Source: Hofstenia miamia (taxonomy: Eukaryota; Xenacoelomorpha; Acoela). From it: DNA of 64,000 nucleotides. A model generated the notes under the pieces. It saw nothing but the letters and a program-made list of their open reading frames with translations. It was not told the DNA's origin and made no database searches. Of this stretch, positions 47,223 to 59,106 are shown piece by piece (position 1 is the stretch's first letter; every line of letters begins with the position of its first letter). Location of the stretch: positions 1,859,553 through 1,923,552 of the forward strand of contig SCFE01000041.1 of assembly GCA_004352715.1 (NCBI GenBank), written 5' to 3'. The position numbers and the translations under genes are program-made.

Positions 47223-48222
47223 NNNNNNNNNNNNNNNNNNNNNNNNNNNNNNNNNNNNNNNNNNNNNNNNNNNNNNNNNNNNNNNNNNNNNNNNNNNNNN
47301 NNNNNNNNNNNNNNNNNNNNNNNNNNNNNNNNNNNNNNNNNNNNNNNNNNNNNNNNNNNNNNNNNNNNNNNNNNNNNNNNNNNNNNNNNNNNNNNNNNNN
47401 NNNNNNNNNNNNNNNNNNNNNNNNNNNNNNNNNNNNNNNNNNNNNNNNNNNNNNNNNNNNNNNNNNNNNNNNNNNNNNNNNNNNNNNNNNNNNNNNNNNN
47501 NNNNNNNNNNNNNNNNNNNNNNNNNNNNNNNNNNNNNNNNNNNNNNNNNNNNNNNNNNNNNNNNNNNNNNNNNNNNNNNNNNNNNNNNNNNNNNNNNNNN
47601 NNNNNNNNNNNNNNNNNNNNNNNNNNNNNNNNNNNNNNNNNNNNNNNNNNNNNNNNNNNNNNNNNNNNNNNNNNNNNNNNNNNNNNNNNNNNNNNNNNNN
47701 NNNNNNNNNNNNNNNNNNNNNNNNNNNNNNNNNNNNNNNNNNNNNNNNNNNNNNNNNNNNNNNNNNNNNNNNNNNNNNNNNNNNNNNNNNNNNNNNNNNN
47801 NNNNNNNNNNNNNNNNNNNNNNNNNNNNNNNNNNNNNNNNNNNNNNNNNNNNNNNNNNNNNNNNNNNNNNNNNNNNNNNNNNNNNNNNNNNNNNNNNNNN
47901 NNNNNNNNNNNNNNNNNNNNNNNNNNNNNNNNNNNNNNNNNNNNNNNNNNNNNNNNNNNNNNNNNNNNNNNNNNNNNNNNNNNNNNNNNNNNNNNNNNNN
48001 NNNNNNNNNNNNNNNNNNNNNNNNNNNNNNNNNNNNNNNNNNNNNNNNNNNNNNNNNNNNNNNNNNNNNNNNNNNNNNNNNNNNNNNNNNNNNNNNNNNN
48101 NNNNNNNNNNNNNNNNNNNNNNNNNNNNNNNNNNNNNNNNNNNNNNNNNNNNNNNNNNNNNNNNNNNNNNNNNNNNNNNNNNNNNNNNNNNNNNNNNNNN
48201 NNNNNNNNNNNNNNNNNNNNNN
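47223..48222. other. Assembly gap of exactly 1000 N
   Basis: This default-length gap lies immediately downstream (on the minus strand) of the P-type fragment, so more of that gene may be hidden in it. Confidence 0.99.
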
Positions 48223-48665
48223 TTCAAAAATGGCAGGCGTTCATCATTTATAGAGGAAATTACATTTCTATATGCATCATATTTTCTCACACCAATCCTT
48301 GGTGACTTCACGTTGGCTATTTTAAAAACATTTGTAACTGTTTTAACAAATCTACTCGTATTATACAGAGAATACACATTCAGAACACCAACAGTTTTCT
48401 CATCAATTACCTTAAGAGCTAAGGATACTTTTTACCTTTCAAGTGTAGAAGAAGTCAGTGATCTTTGAGTTAAATTTGAACATTTGATAGTATCTTGACA
48501 TTCTTGTTTGTATGCATGAACTAAATCACTCCAATTACAATCTTTACCATTAAAAATTAATGCCTTAGTTTTTTCCGTATACCAATTGTTACGAATAGAT
48601 TTTAATAAGTGAGGTAAATCAATGAGAAGAAACCACTCTTTGATCATTTTCCTGAAATTTTGCAA
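48223..48665 (-). pseudogene. P-element/THAP9-type transposase, central fragment
   Basis: The minus strand encodes FLLIDLPHLLKSIRNNW, which matches the D-x-PHL-x-K-x-x-RNN motif following the first part of the catalytic core in P-type transposases. After a TAA (48432-48434) the same frame goes on with VSLALKVIDEKTVGVL and NDERLPFL up to the gap. This is exactly the part missing from the THAP gene at 21.1-22.3 kb, but the two are separate loci. The N-terminal THAP domain was not found upstream. Confidence 0.7.
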
Positions 48666-49452
48666 TTATAAAGGCGTCTTGGTGTAAAACACGATCTGCT
48701 CGCGTTTTTGTAAATATAGTTTTTGCAAAAAAAACAATTGCATTTATTTTCAACATTTAGATCGATATCATAGCAGCATATAAAACATATTGCAATATTG
48801 CGCAGCTTTTAGTATGGATGTTTACACATTGTTTTGTAAAAATATTAATGAAAGAAGTATAACCAGTCAAAGTAGGTCTATTCATTTTCAATTAGAGTTT
48901 CCTATCAATAAATACCAATGGGCTGATGCTTATTTGGACCACCCGTTTCCTTTTGCCCCATACCCGACCAGGCGTGTATGGAAACAAAATTTAGCAAATT
49001 TTGAGCAGTAAATATGATCGTGTATTTTAATCAAATTTTTGGATATGAGATAAATGTATAATGATGTAGACTCTTAAAAATCATACTTTCTCCTACAGAT
49101 AGAGGATGACTTCATTTCATGATGTTTTAAAATGCCTACCTATTAAAAGTAGATACCTATTTCGAAGAGGTAATTTAGATAAATAGCTAGGTATTAATAA
49201 GCCATTTATATTAAAACCAAAAGACAAAATAAACAAACTTGTAAGTATTAAAATACATGAAATAATAAAAATTTCTAAAAAAGACTTGTAAATACCGCAA
49301 TTAAAGCTTATAAATATGGATTTTGGCAAATACTTCTATACATGTATACATAGTTAGTCTTAAGAAATATTTGAGAATCACACAACTCAAATCCTCTATA
49401 TTTGTTAAATGCTATGTTAAAAATCCAAAAATTGTCCAAAGAGGTATGCATA
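48666..49452. other. No recognisable gene
   Basis: Short open frames only; the one at 48790-49011 resembles nothing known to me. GC content rises at 49440 where the next repeat begins. Confidence 0.5.
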
Positions 49453-49583
49453 AACTCGGCCCATTACCGGCTCGTTTTGTCTGCGCCGTCCGTAAATTTA
49501 CGTCCCATGGTCAGCCCTTCCCACCTCTTTCCATGGACTCGGCTGCCAACGAATAATTTTTAATCTAAACTTCAAAAACGAAA
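49453..49583. repeat. 131-bp segment repeated identically at 52988-53118
   Basis: The segment starts AACTCGGCCCATTACCGG and is GC-richer than its surroundings. It ends exactly at a gap, and its identical twin begins exactly at the end of the next gap. A diverged relative of its middle (GTAAATTTACGTCCC, then CTTCCCACCTCT) is at 53548-53590, so the motif belongs to some repeat. Confidence 0.95.
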
Positions 49584-50583
49584 NNNNNNNNNNNNNNNNN
49601 NNNNNNNNNNNNNNNNNNNNNNNNNNNNNNNNNNNNNNNNNNNNNNNNNNNNNNNNNNNNNNNNNNNNNNNNNNNNNNNNNNNNNNNNNNNNNNNNNNNN
49701 NNNNNNNNNNNNNNNNNNNNNNNNNNNNNNNNNNNNNNNNNNNNNNNNNNNNNNNNNNNNNNNNNNNNNNNNNNNNNNNNNNNNNNNNNNNNNNNNNNNN
49801 NNNNNNNNNNNNNNNNNNNNNNNNNNNNNNNNNNNNNNNNNNNNNNNNNNNNNNNNNNNNNNNNNNNNNNNNNNNNNNNNNNNNNNNNNNNNNNNNNNNN
49901 NNNNNNNNNNNNNNNNNNNNNNNNNNNNNNNNNNNNNNNNNNNNNNNNNNNNNNNNNNNNNNNNNNNNNNNNNNNNNNNNNNNNNNNNNNNNNNNNNNNN
50001 NNNNNNNNNNNNNNNNNNNNNNNNNNNNNNNNNNNNNNNNNNNNNNNNNNNNNNNNNNNNNNNNNNNNNNNNNNNNNNNNNNNNNNNNNNNNNNNNNNNN
50101 NNNNNNNNNNNNNNNNNNNNNNNNNNNNNNNNNNNNNNNNNNNNNNNNNNNNNNNNNNNNNNNNNNNNNNNNNNNNNNNNNNNNNNNNNNNNNNNNNNNN
50201 NNNNNNNNNNNNNNNNNNNNNNNNNNNNNNNNNNNNNNNNNNNNNNNNNNNNNNNNNNNNNNNNNNNNNNNNNNNNNNNNNNNNNNNNNNNNNNNNNNNN
50301 NNNNNNNNNNNNNNNNNNNNNNNNNNNNNNNNNNNNNNNNNNNNNNNNNNNNNNNNNNNNNNNNNNNNNNNNNNNNNNNNNNNNNNNNNNNNNNNNNNNN
50401 NNNNNNNNNNNNNNNNNNNNNNNNNNNNNNNNNNNNNNNNNNNNNNNNNNNNNNNNNNNNNNNNNNNNNNNNNNNNNNNNNNNNNNNNNNNNNNNNNNNN
50501 NNNNNNNNNNNNNNNNNNNNNNNNNNNNNNNNNNNNNNNNNNNNNNNNNNNNNNNNNNNNNNNNNNNNNNNNNNNNNNNNNNN
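49584..50583. other. Assembly gap of exactly 1000 N
   Basis: This gap has the default length. The sequence on its left matches the sequence to the right of the following gap. Confidence 0.99.
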
Positions 50584-51721
50584 CATTAATGGAAATTTTG
50601 CAATGAAAATGTCACTGAATGTATGCAGTTTTTCTTCCTCAACTAAACAGGTCACAACAACTTCCTGAATATTGCAGCTATCTCACTAAAGAAAGTCAAT
50701 TAGTCTAAATAAAATGCTTACTTTACCTTTATCGTTTCAAAATTTTAAAACAAAGTATAGTGTAACAGACAATTCTAAACTTACCTTAACTATCTGCCTT
50801 ATTTGCAAGTTTTTTGACTAGCAAACCTACTGACTTCTAGGCAAGTTCACTGTTTATGAAGTATTTAGTGTCTTAAATGCTTTGTTCTGCGCACCACACT
50901 TCTGTAGAAATTTTTATTAAGCCGTCGAAAACTTTGCCATGATATTTTCTAATAAATGTTATATACATGTGAATAAGCTCAGATTTTGTTGACCTTTTGG
51001 CAAAAATTTGCAAAGCATTTCATTGATGAAATTATTTTTCATTGCTTTAGTACCATCACACTATTTACATAAACATATATATTAATACGCTTTTCTCTAA
51101 ATATTTGATGTATTTGAACATTTCCAACCCTATAATCATGAGCTTGCGAGAAATTGGTTCTCCCATAAGTTGTATAAAAGCTCCATCTACTACTTCTGCG
51201 TTTTATATTTTTGCTAATTTTTTCGGAAAGAAATTTCAAGTAGTATGTATGCTGATAAGTCCTAATTTAATACCTTATCGAATGTTTTTTAAAATTAGTT
51301 TGGTCATGATATATTTATCAATAAAAAACACTTTCCAACTGAAATTTTATTACGATGAATGAACTTTTCTTGCAAGCAAAATGCATGGTCTCTTATGGGA
51401 TTCCTAACTAAACACACATTAATTATAACATCCTTAGATCTCACTATGACTCCTGGAAATGATATCTACCAAAATGGGACAACTGTACATCCCAATGAAT
51501 TTAGTAAATACGTCTATATTTGTAACTTTAAAATTTGTAAGACAATATTTTGAATTAAGAAAACATTGGAAATATAACATTACAATAACCAGTGCTGCTC
51601 AATTGGGTAATTGAATATCTGTTCACTTTAATGTAGTTTTATGCATATTTTAAAGCACATTTTCAAAATTTCGGAGTTTTGTTTGGTGACGCATATTTTG
51701 GGATATTTTGAAGCATATAAA
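50584..51721. other. No recognisable gene
   Basis: This is AT-rich sequence between two gaps. Short open frames at 51105-51362 and 51359-51553 resemble no known protein. Confidence 0.5.
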
Positions 51722-52011
51722 TCCGGTCCCTGAATATAATTGACAACACATCAAGCAGTATGAGAATAATTAAATTGAAACTACACTGACTGCTAGTATG
51801 ACATTGTAAAATATGTAAATTCCATTAATTCGTCTTATGAAGCTGTAACTTTGCGCTTCTTGCGTTACAATGTAATGTACATACGTGAAATGGAATTGAT
51901 TAGGGCAATGAATTTTATGTTGTAATATAATATTTTATGAAAAGGTTGTGTAATTTCTATAATAAATCTACATGAAGATTAGTGTTACACCAAACACATA
52001 TACATACATCA
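51722..52011. mobile_element. Second copy of the 1.44-kb hAT-type element, left piece
   Basis: The sequence parallels 8645-9585 with deletions, including ATTGACAACACATCAA and GTTACACNAANNACATATACAT-like runs. It ends where LINE 5' sequence starts. The matching right piece is at 58984-59106. Confidence 0.65.
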
Positions 52012-52108
52012 TGGAGCTCTGGACACAAAGAGATGACACCACTATTTTGAAAAATAATGTGTAGGTGGACGACTACAGAAGAAACATTGATGCAAACTGT
52101 AATATACG
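52012..52108 (+). mobile_element. LINE 5' end in plus orientation, cut by a gap
   Basis: ATGGAGCTCTGGACACAAAG and the following 45 bases match, reversed, the 5' end of the large LINE at 58983, including AATGTGTAGGTGG. Only 97 bases are visible before the gap. Confidence 0.65.
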
Positions 52109-52987
52109 NNNNNNNNNNNNNNNNNNNNNNNNNNNNNNNNNNNNNNNNNNNNNNNNNNNNNNNNNNNNNNNNNNNNNNNNNNNNNNNNNNNNNNNNNNNN
52201 NNNNNNNNNNNNNNNNNNNNNNNNNNNNNNNNNNNNNNNNNNNNNNNNNNNNNNNNNNNNNNNNNNNNNNNNNNNNNNNNNNNNNNNNNNNNNNNNNNNN
52301 NNNNNNNNNNNNNNNNNNNNNNNNNNNNNNNNNNNNNNNNNNNNNNNNNNNNNNNNNNNNNNNNNNNNNNNNNNNNNNNNNNNNNNNNNNNNNNNNNNNN
52401 NNNNNNNNNNNNNNNNNNNNNNNNNNNNNNNNNNNNNNNNNNNNNNNNNNNNNNNNNNNNNNNNNNNNNNNNNNNNNNNNNNNNNNNNNNNNNNNNNNNN
52501 NNNNNNNNNNNNNNNNNNNNNNNNNNNNNNNNNNNNNNNNNNNNNNNNNNNNNNNNNNNNNNNNNNNNNNNNNNNNNNNNNNNNNNNNNNNNNNNNNNNN
52601 NNNNNNNNNNNNNNNNNNNNNNNNNNNNNNNNNNNNNNNNNNNNNNNNNNNNNNNNNNNNNNNNNNNNNNNNNNNNNNNNNNNNNNNNNNNNNNNNNNNN
52701 NNNNNNNNNNNNNNNNNNNNNNNNNNNNNNNNNNNNNNNNNNNNNNNNNNNNNNNNNNNNNNNNNNNNNNNNNNNNNNNNNNNNNNNNNNNNNNNNNNNN
52801 NNNNNNNNNNNNNNNNNNNNNNNNNNNNNNNNNNNNNNNNNNNNNNNNNNNNNNNNNNNNNNNNNNNNNNNNNNNNNNNNNNNNNNNNNNNNNNNNNNNN
52901 NNNNNNNNNNNNNNNNNNNNNNNNNNNNNNNNNNNNNNNNNNNNNNNNNNNNNNNNNNNNNNNNNNNNNNNNNNNNNNNNNNNNNNN
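52109..52987. other. Assembly gap of 879 N
   Basis: This is the only gap not of default length, so its size was presumably estimated from linking data. Confidence 0.99.
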
Positions 52988-53118
52988 AACTCGGCCCATT
53001 ACCGGCTCGTTTTGTCTGCGCCGTCCGTAAATTTACGTCCCATGGTCAGCCCTTCCCACCTCTTTCCATGGACTCGGCTGCCAACGAATAATTTTTAATC
53101 TAAACTTCAAAAACGAAA
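52988..53118. repeat. 131-bp segment identical to 49453-49583
   Basis: This is the right-hand twin. It starts directly at the gap edge and continues uninterrupted into 53119. Confidence 0.95.
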
Positions 53119-53757
53119 AAATGAATTTTAATATTTCATAAGTTTATTATCAACAGAAAAATATAATACGTGACTAAATAAAAACATTAATTACACATGA
53201 TTATTTCTTGATAGCCATTTTAAAAACGAAAGTACCTGGGATTCTGTTGAACTTGCTTAGATCATAAAGGCAACGTCCTTTATCGATGTGGAGGTTTAGC
53301 AGGACGTACACGGCCATTCTTTATAGTTTCTATTGATAAATTTCAGTAACATTTACAAAGCACTATTTTTAGGAAATGTTGTAAAGAATCTTGGGATAGC
53401 ATCTATCCACTCTTTCTTTCGGTAATATCAGAGGGTAATCCATAAAATACACAGTCATATTTATAATATCCACACTTGCATAACGTAGCAGAACATGCAT
53501 TTGGCATCATTATTGCACGTTGAGATGATATATTTACTTAAGCCGTCAGTAAATTTACGTCCCTTTTTCATATCTTCCCACCTCTATGCATGGACTCAGG
53601 GGAACTGATTTATTTTTTTTGGCTTCTGTTATTTAAAAAAATATCAACATAAATATTTCAAAAGCAGTTCTTTTCTCAATATTTTCAAAAATTTTCGCCA
53701 AGCATTGAGTAATGACGATGATGTCCCCCCTGTCAGAAAATCCTGCGTACGCCCCTG
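53119..53757. other. No gene; hAT-type right end at 53735-53757
   Basis: The interval is non-coding. It ends in GTACGCCCCTG, the reverse of a CAGGGGCGTAC-type hAT terminus like that at 19089. The corresponding left end was not found and may lie beyond a gap. The next base pairs begin the LINE 3' end. Confidence 0.45.
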
Positions 53758-54110
53758 ACCTGAAAAGGAACGTATTTACACCATTTACAAAATATTTACA
53801 TAAGAAGGAATAGCAGAGTATTAATCAACAGTACGTTTAAACATTAATCTTACCATAGTGAGATCTAAAGTGAAAGGAAAAACAAGACAATGACAATTTA
53901 CATACATGGAAAAAACAAAACTAAACATAAAGGTAGTGATAGTGACACACTGTTACTTACGTTAAAAGAGGCAATTAAAAAGAATAAGTTGACATTCTAT
54001 TACCTAAAAATGGGGTCAGATTAGTAAGTAAAAAAAATATATACAGTTAATATGTACATTTTGGCAAGGGCTATTTACAGAATTAAAAATAAATAAAATT
54101 AGGATTAAAA

Positions 54111-57100
54111 TCAGCGATCATTTGGCATTGCTATAGACTTGATAGCATATTCTACAGTTGCATCGAAATTGGTGATTTGTAGTAGATCTTCCAGGTTATT
54201 GAAATTAGTAGGCTTTGATGGTATTCTTGAGGTGCAGTTAAAAATCAGATGTTTCGGATTTTCATTGGCTGTATGTCATAATCTGCACAAGGGTGTTGTA
54301 ATTAGTCTCGAATAGAAAAACTTGTCCCGGTTTATTATACGATTCAAAGTGATTTTGTGCATTATACTTTTATAGCATGGCCGCACCTTGGATTTTCTCA
54401 TCATATTCAGGAGCTTTACAATTTCTTCCGGATTTGTTTCCCAAAAATCGGCTGCTTTGTGTATGACAGTTGATGTAAACTTGTTATTAGAAAAAAAGAA
54501 GTCAGCTAGGAGCCTGCCCTTAGCTTTGTAATGAAAAAATTAATATTTGTCCTGTCCACGTATTACAAAATTTACAAGGCTCCTTGGGTCTATTTCTTGG
54601 TCGAAAATTGATCTTGGATAGCTTCTGGGTATTTATCATCTGAGGTAGGATTGAGCTGCATCCATTTGGATTTAGTTGAAATTTTTCCAGCTTCATGATG
54701 TGTAGATTTATATATAAGTGAGGACAAGCTAATTTCATTTTTTTGGAGAAGACAGGTTCCAATTAAATCCAAAAGGCTTTTAGCGCTTGTGTGCAGTCTA
54801 ATAATATTGTTATATAAATGGTAGATAGAATGGTTATCATTATTAAGGATTGTAAATATTAGATTTATTTTAAAGGCAGTTGTATATAGTAAATATTACC
54901 CAACTGCTCACCTCCGTTCTTATAACAACAATAAAGTAATTTTGATGGAGTACTATGATCACTGTTCTTCCAAATGATATCATTTATTTTATTTTGTATT
55001 GAATTGGTGGGGCTGATCTGTGGATAATGCGTTAGATGGTATAAACGTTTTGTTGGTATTAATACATTAGCAGCTTTTGATTTGCCATAGTAAGACATTT
55101 TTCGGTTTGCTAGAAAGCTTAATGTCAGTTTGTTTTCAGAAATTAACTCAGCTTCATTGAAATGATTATCATATTTAATTTGATACCAAGCAACGTAATT
55201 TCATTGTTGGCAATACAATCACTTCTCCATTTTGTTCCATTGTGCATACTGGTAAAAACTGGTTTTTTATTAATGTTTAAACCACTTACCTTCCCAAATT
55301 CATTAAGTTCTTTGAGCAATTGCAACAGACCTGCCTCTGTACAAGTAATAAAGGTTTTGTCATCAGCAAATGCCAAATATTTAACACAGACATTGAGGTA
55401 TTTAAATCCATTAATTGAAGTGGAATTATTTATATTACGCAATAGAGGTTCAATTGCAAAATTGAACAGTGCACAGGACATTGGACATCCTTGCCTGATA
55501 CTCTGTTTGATTAATACCTATAGTGATAAAAATCAGTTAATACCAATAAAGGATTTATTATTGCTATATAAAGTTTTGATAATATTTAAAATATATTCAG
55601 GTAAGCCCATTTTCTGCAAAGTTTCAAGCAAATAAAGACGGTTAATGGAATCATAGGCTTTGTGAAAGTCTATGTTTAGTATTCCTATTTCGAGATGGTT
55701 GTGCTTGCATAAATCAATAATAAATTGTAGGGTAGATATATTCAAAGAACCTTTTCGGTTTTTGATAAAGCCTGTTTGGTTTGCGCCTATATATTTTTCT
55801 GCAATTGGGCTTAATCGACTGTTTAATAGATGCGTTATAATTTTATATTCCATAGTTAATAGAGATATAGGACGCCATGATTTTGGGCTAGATAGATCTT
55901 TTGACTTTTCTGGTATGAGCTTAATTACTATATTAGTAATGCTGCTTTCAGTGGACTTAGAACAAATAATAGAATCTATAAGTAGTTTAATATAAGGTAA
56001 CAATAGACTTTGAAAATTTTGATAAAATTTGGAATTAAGGCCATCAATCCCGGGAAATTTTTTAGCCGTGAGATGGATTGGAGTATTTCTTGATCACTAA
56101 AAGACAGAGCTAGACTTTCTCTTTCATCTTCAGATATTTTAAAGTAATCAGGCTTAAACCTATTAGATATAGATTTTTCTTTGTGCAAGTACTGGTAGTA
56201 TTGGGTATATTGGTTAATAATATCCTCTAAATCTTCTGATAGTGTGTCATCTACTCTTACATTGGTGATATAATTCTTTCTCATTAAGCTGTGGATGTAG
56301 TTTTTAATTTCCTTCGGATTTCCCTTTGCGACTTTTTATTTAGGATGTTATTTAAATGGTTCTCAATAGCTTCTTTCATTCGTTATACTCTAACAAGGAT
56401 GGACTTAGTTGTTCTAGTTGTTTCTCTAAATTAGATCTCTGATAGTAGTATTGGTTGTCTATATTAGTTTGGATCTTAGATATGAATTCTTTCAACCTTA
56501 CTTTCATCAGAGTCCACTTGTTCTAGATATTTTCAATTTTAGAGTCTTGTAAACAACCTAAAATGAGATCGTGTATCGCTTTATGATATTTTTCTATGGT
56601 AGATGTTTTCATTCTCCATATTCCTGGACCAAGTTGCTTCTCATGTTGGAATGTAGTTAACAATCGCTTATGGTCTGAAAGCCTGAGATGAAGTGTTTTG
56701 GACTGTATTGGGACCCGATTTGAGGAGGAAAAGCAGTGATAGATTCTTGATGAATATGTGCCTAGTGTATTACAATAACTGTGTTCTAGATTACCGCTCA
56801 CCTCAGCAGTGTCAAGGAGTTTGTATTTATTCAGTAGAGGCTCATTTATATAGTTGTACCGGGTAATGGTTAGGTTATTCTGGGTTCTGCTTCCTCTGAC
56901 ATCAGAATCTTTATTGTAACAGTTGGAATCACCAAGGCTGATTACTGACTGCACTTGCAGCCTATGTATTGCCTCAGATATAAAATTTACTGTGCATTTA
57001 TACGATTCTTTTCCAAGATAATAGTCAGCAATCAAGGTTTTAGACTTTTTAATCAAAAAATCTGTGCAGTTTCGCAGGAAGATTCAAGATTGATATCCGG

Positions 57101-57349
57101 ACTATTGCGACTGCATATAACAAGCAGTCCTCCTTTGAAGGGCGTAGACTTGGGAGTAGCAACTCACATAAAGCCTCTCGTTTTGAGGTTGCTTTGGAGA
57201 TTGGATGATAGATTTTTAATTTTTGTTTCTTGAAGAAAAATGTAATTGGGCCGATAGACAAGAAGAGATTCAAGAATAAGATAGAATTTTTTTTCACTCG
57301 TAATGCCATTGACATTAAGGTTAAAAACCTTAATAGAAGATGATTTCAT
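54111..57349 (-). pseudogene. LINE ORF2 (APE endonuclease and reverse transcriptase), broken
   Basis: ORF2 begins 30 bases after ORF1 with VFNLNVNGI and YIFLQETK, the endonuclease Asn and Glu motifs. SLGDSNC near 56945 gives the Asp-containing motif, and LRLSDHKRLL the closing SDH. The linker frame is 56284-55976. The reverse transcriptase spans 56003-55143 in one frame with one run of stops near 55500: SWRPISLLTMEYKI, QTGFIKNRKGSLN, GILNIDFHKAYDS (motif A), RQGCPMSCALF (motif B) and YLAFADDKTFIT (motif C, both Asp present). The tail continues in another frame (55098-54520) and ends near PTNFNNLEDLLQI with a Cys/His-containing C-terminus. At least five frame changes occur, so it is dead, although the catalytic residues remain. 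Confidence 0.85.
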
Positions 57350-57380
57350 ACTGGTTGGAATTATTCAATAGAGCTGGCTA

Positions 57381-58628
57381 ATATGTGGATCTAGTACTAC
57401 TATCGCTATTTTCAGTGGTTAGAGGATTTGTACTTGTGATGGCTTGATGCTTGTTTTTGGTTGGATTAGCAAAAAGATCGGTTCGTTTTCCAGAATTGCC
57501 CCATGAGATTAACGAGGGATTTTCTATGCTATTTGATTCGAGGACGATCTCTTCGGCTAAGGAAGAAGTAGGTCCTGTTTGAATGTTTGGAAAAGAGTTT
57601 ATGGTGTGGTCGGAATTTGGACTTGGTTCCAAAAGAGAGTTTGCTGGTAGCAGTTGCTGGTCTGCGACCTTTGCAGGAGTTTCAGGGATGCTCTCCTCAT
57701 CTATAATAAGATTGTTAGGTTCATCTTCAGCATTGTTGTTTTTGTCATTTTCAATAGTGAATATTTCGCTAGCTTGCTTTTCAATATTTTCAATATTTTG
57801 GTACATTTCTTGAACCTTTTCGTACCATTGTGGTTTAGGCTCACACCTATTACAGTTGTTATGGCCTGTGTAATAGCAGGCCTTGCAAACCATTATTGCC
57901 GGACAAGTTGCTCTGACCCACAGGTCACCTCTGCATGGAACCCATTAGTTTTGTGGATGTTATTAAGCCATTCATTGACCTGTTTCTGTTCCTTCCAGTT
58001 GTGTACTTGAAAATTTATTGTAGAAAAGGGAGCATTAAGTCTCTTATGGTGCTCAATTGACTCAAACCCCACCTATTATTTTCAACCCAGATTGGTGGTA
58101 AACCATTGCAAATTGATCCTGTTCTTTCCATGTAGATGGGAAATTTTGGCATTTTATCCTAATAGTTTTAGAGAACTCATTTCGACCAATTAAGGGAATT
58201 CTCTTGTGCTCACCTTCAACAGGAATCAATGATTTTCCATTAAGTTCGATGGGAGAACTCATTATTACCGCAATTTGACCTGCAACACTTGGCGAACCTA
58301 TTACTTGAAGAATTTGAGGAGATGACTACTATTTCTTGGGCTGCATAAGGTTTTTGAGAATTGAATGTGGTTATTTATGTCCGCATTGTCACATCTTATC
58401 TTCTGTTTAATCTTAGTAGCAAGGTTTTTGAAGTTGACGTTAAAAAACTGAGACTTTTCAAAGAAACTTAAGTTTTGTGAATGGGGCAGGAAGGATATAA
58501 GTTGCCATGAGATTCTGGAAAGCAACAGGTGAAAATGCAGTAGTCTCTATATCACTAGGGGGCTTTATGACACTATCAGAAAAGAAGTTTTGGGATGTTT
58601 TAACAGTAGCTTGGGCATAGTTTCTCAT
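57381..58628 (-). pseudogene. LINE ORF1 (RNA-binding protein), frameshifted
   Basis: The ATG at 58628 starts MRNYAQATVKTSQNFFSD. The frame is lost near 58455 and a second frame carries FKNLATKIKQKIRCDNAD. The frame 58262-58062 encodes KSLIPVEGEHKRIPLIG and TIRIKCQNFPSTWKEQD, a pattern seen in ORF1 of Tx1-like LINEs. The last frame (57893-57378) opens with CKACYYTGHNNCNRC, a CCHC zinc knuckle (Cys-x2-Cys-x4-His-x4-Cys). It is followed by a long polar, Asn/Ser/Pro-rich tail. The protein would bind the element RNA in the cytoplasm. At least two frameshifts and a stop disable this copy. Confidence 0.75.
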
Positions 58629-58983
58629 GCTGCAAAATTAGCTTGAGAAAATACAAAAAATATAAAAGGAAGAGAAAAAGAAGATACTTACAAAATTAAT
58701 AAATAGTATAGGGAAAAAAAGCAATAAAAAACTTGTTAGTAAGGAGGAGGGGGAAGGAGAAAGTATGGGAGGTATGGTCTTCAATGGAAGACAACTTCAG
58801 TAGAAGACAGTGGGGACGAATGTAGAAGGGAATAACAAAACGAAGTTAAACGCGAAAGCAACAATGAAATGCAAAAAACCAATTGAACAAGTGCAGTGCG
58901 CCAACTAGCGGTAAAATTAAACCACCTACACATTCTTTTGTATCAAAACGGTGTGATCTTGTTGTATTCAGAGCTCCATGACA

Positions 58984-59106
58984 TAGATATAGATATATAG
59001 AATAGATCTAATGTACATCAAACAATTGATTTTAAGATTTTAAATCCTCGAACAACAACAACAAATATTCATGCAGAGCCCGTACACTTTTGTCCGTGCC
59101 CTACCT
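58984..59106. mobile_element. Second copy of the 1.44-kb hAT-type element, right piece
   Basis: From ACATAGATATAG to CCCGTACACTTTTGTCCGTGCCC the sequence parallels 9580-9765. The terminal CTACCCCAG is missing, so the end is truncated. Confidence 0.65.

Larger units (their letters stand above)
53758..58983 (-). mobile_element. Nearly full-length L1/Tx1-like LINE
   Basis: On the minus strand the element runs from a 5' region at 58983 through ORF1 and ORF2 to a 3' region ending near 53758. No obvious poly(A) tail is seen, so the 3' boundary is approximate. The combination of an ORF1 with a zinc knuckle, an APE endonuclease, and a reverse transcriptase with SWRPISLL and GCPMSCALFNFAIEPLL is characteristic of the L1/Tx1 group. 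The right flank is hAT-type element sequence. Confidence 0.85.

Noticed and set aside
53735-53757. Pairing the hAT-type end at 53757 with the start of the 131-bp repeat
   Set aside because: No CAG-type terminus or 8-base duplication of ACCTGAAA is visible on the left side.
55162-56000. Plus-strand open frames at 55162-55635 and 55672-55995
   Set aside because: They are shadows of the minus-strand LINE reverse transcriptase, which carries all the conserved motifs.
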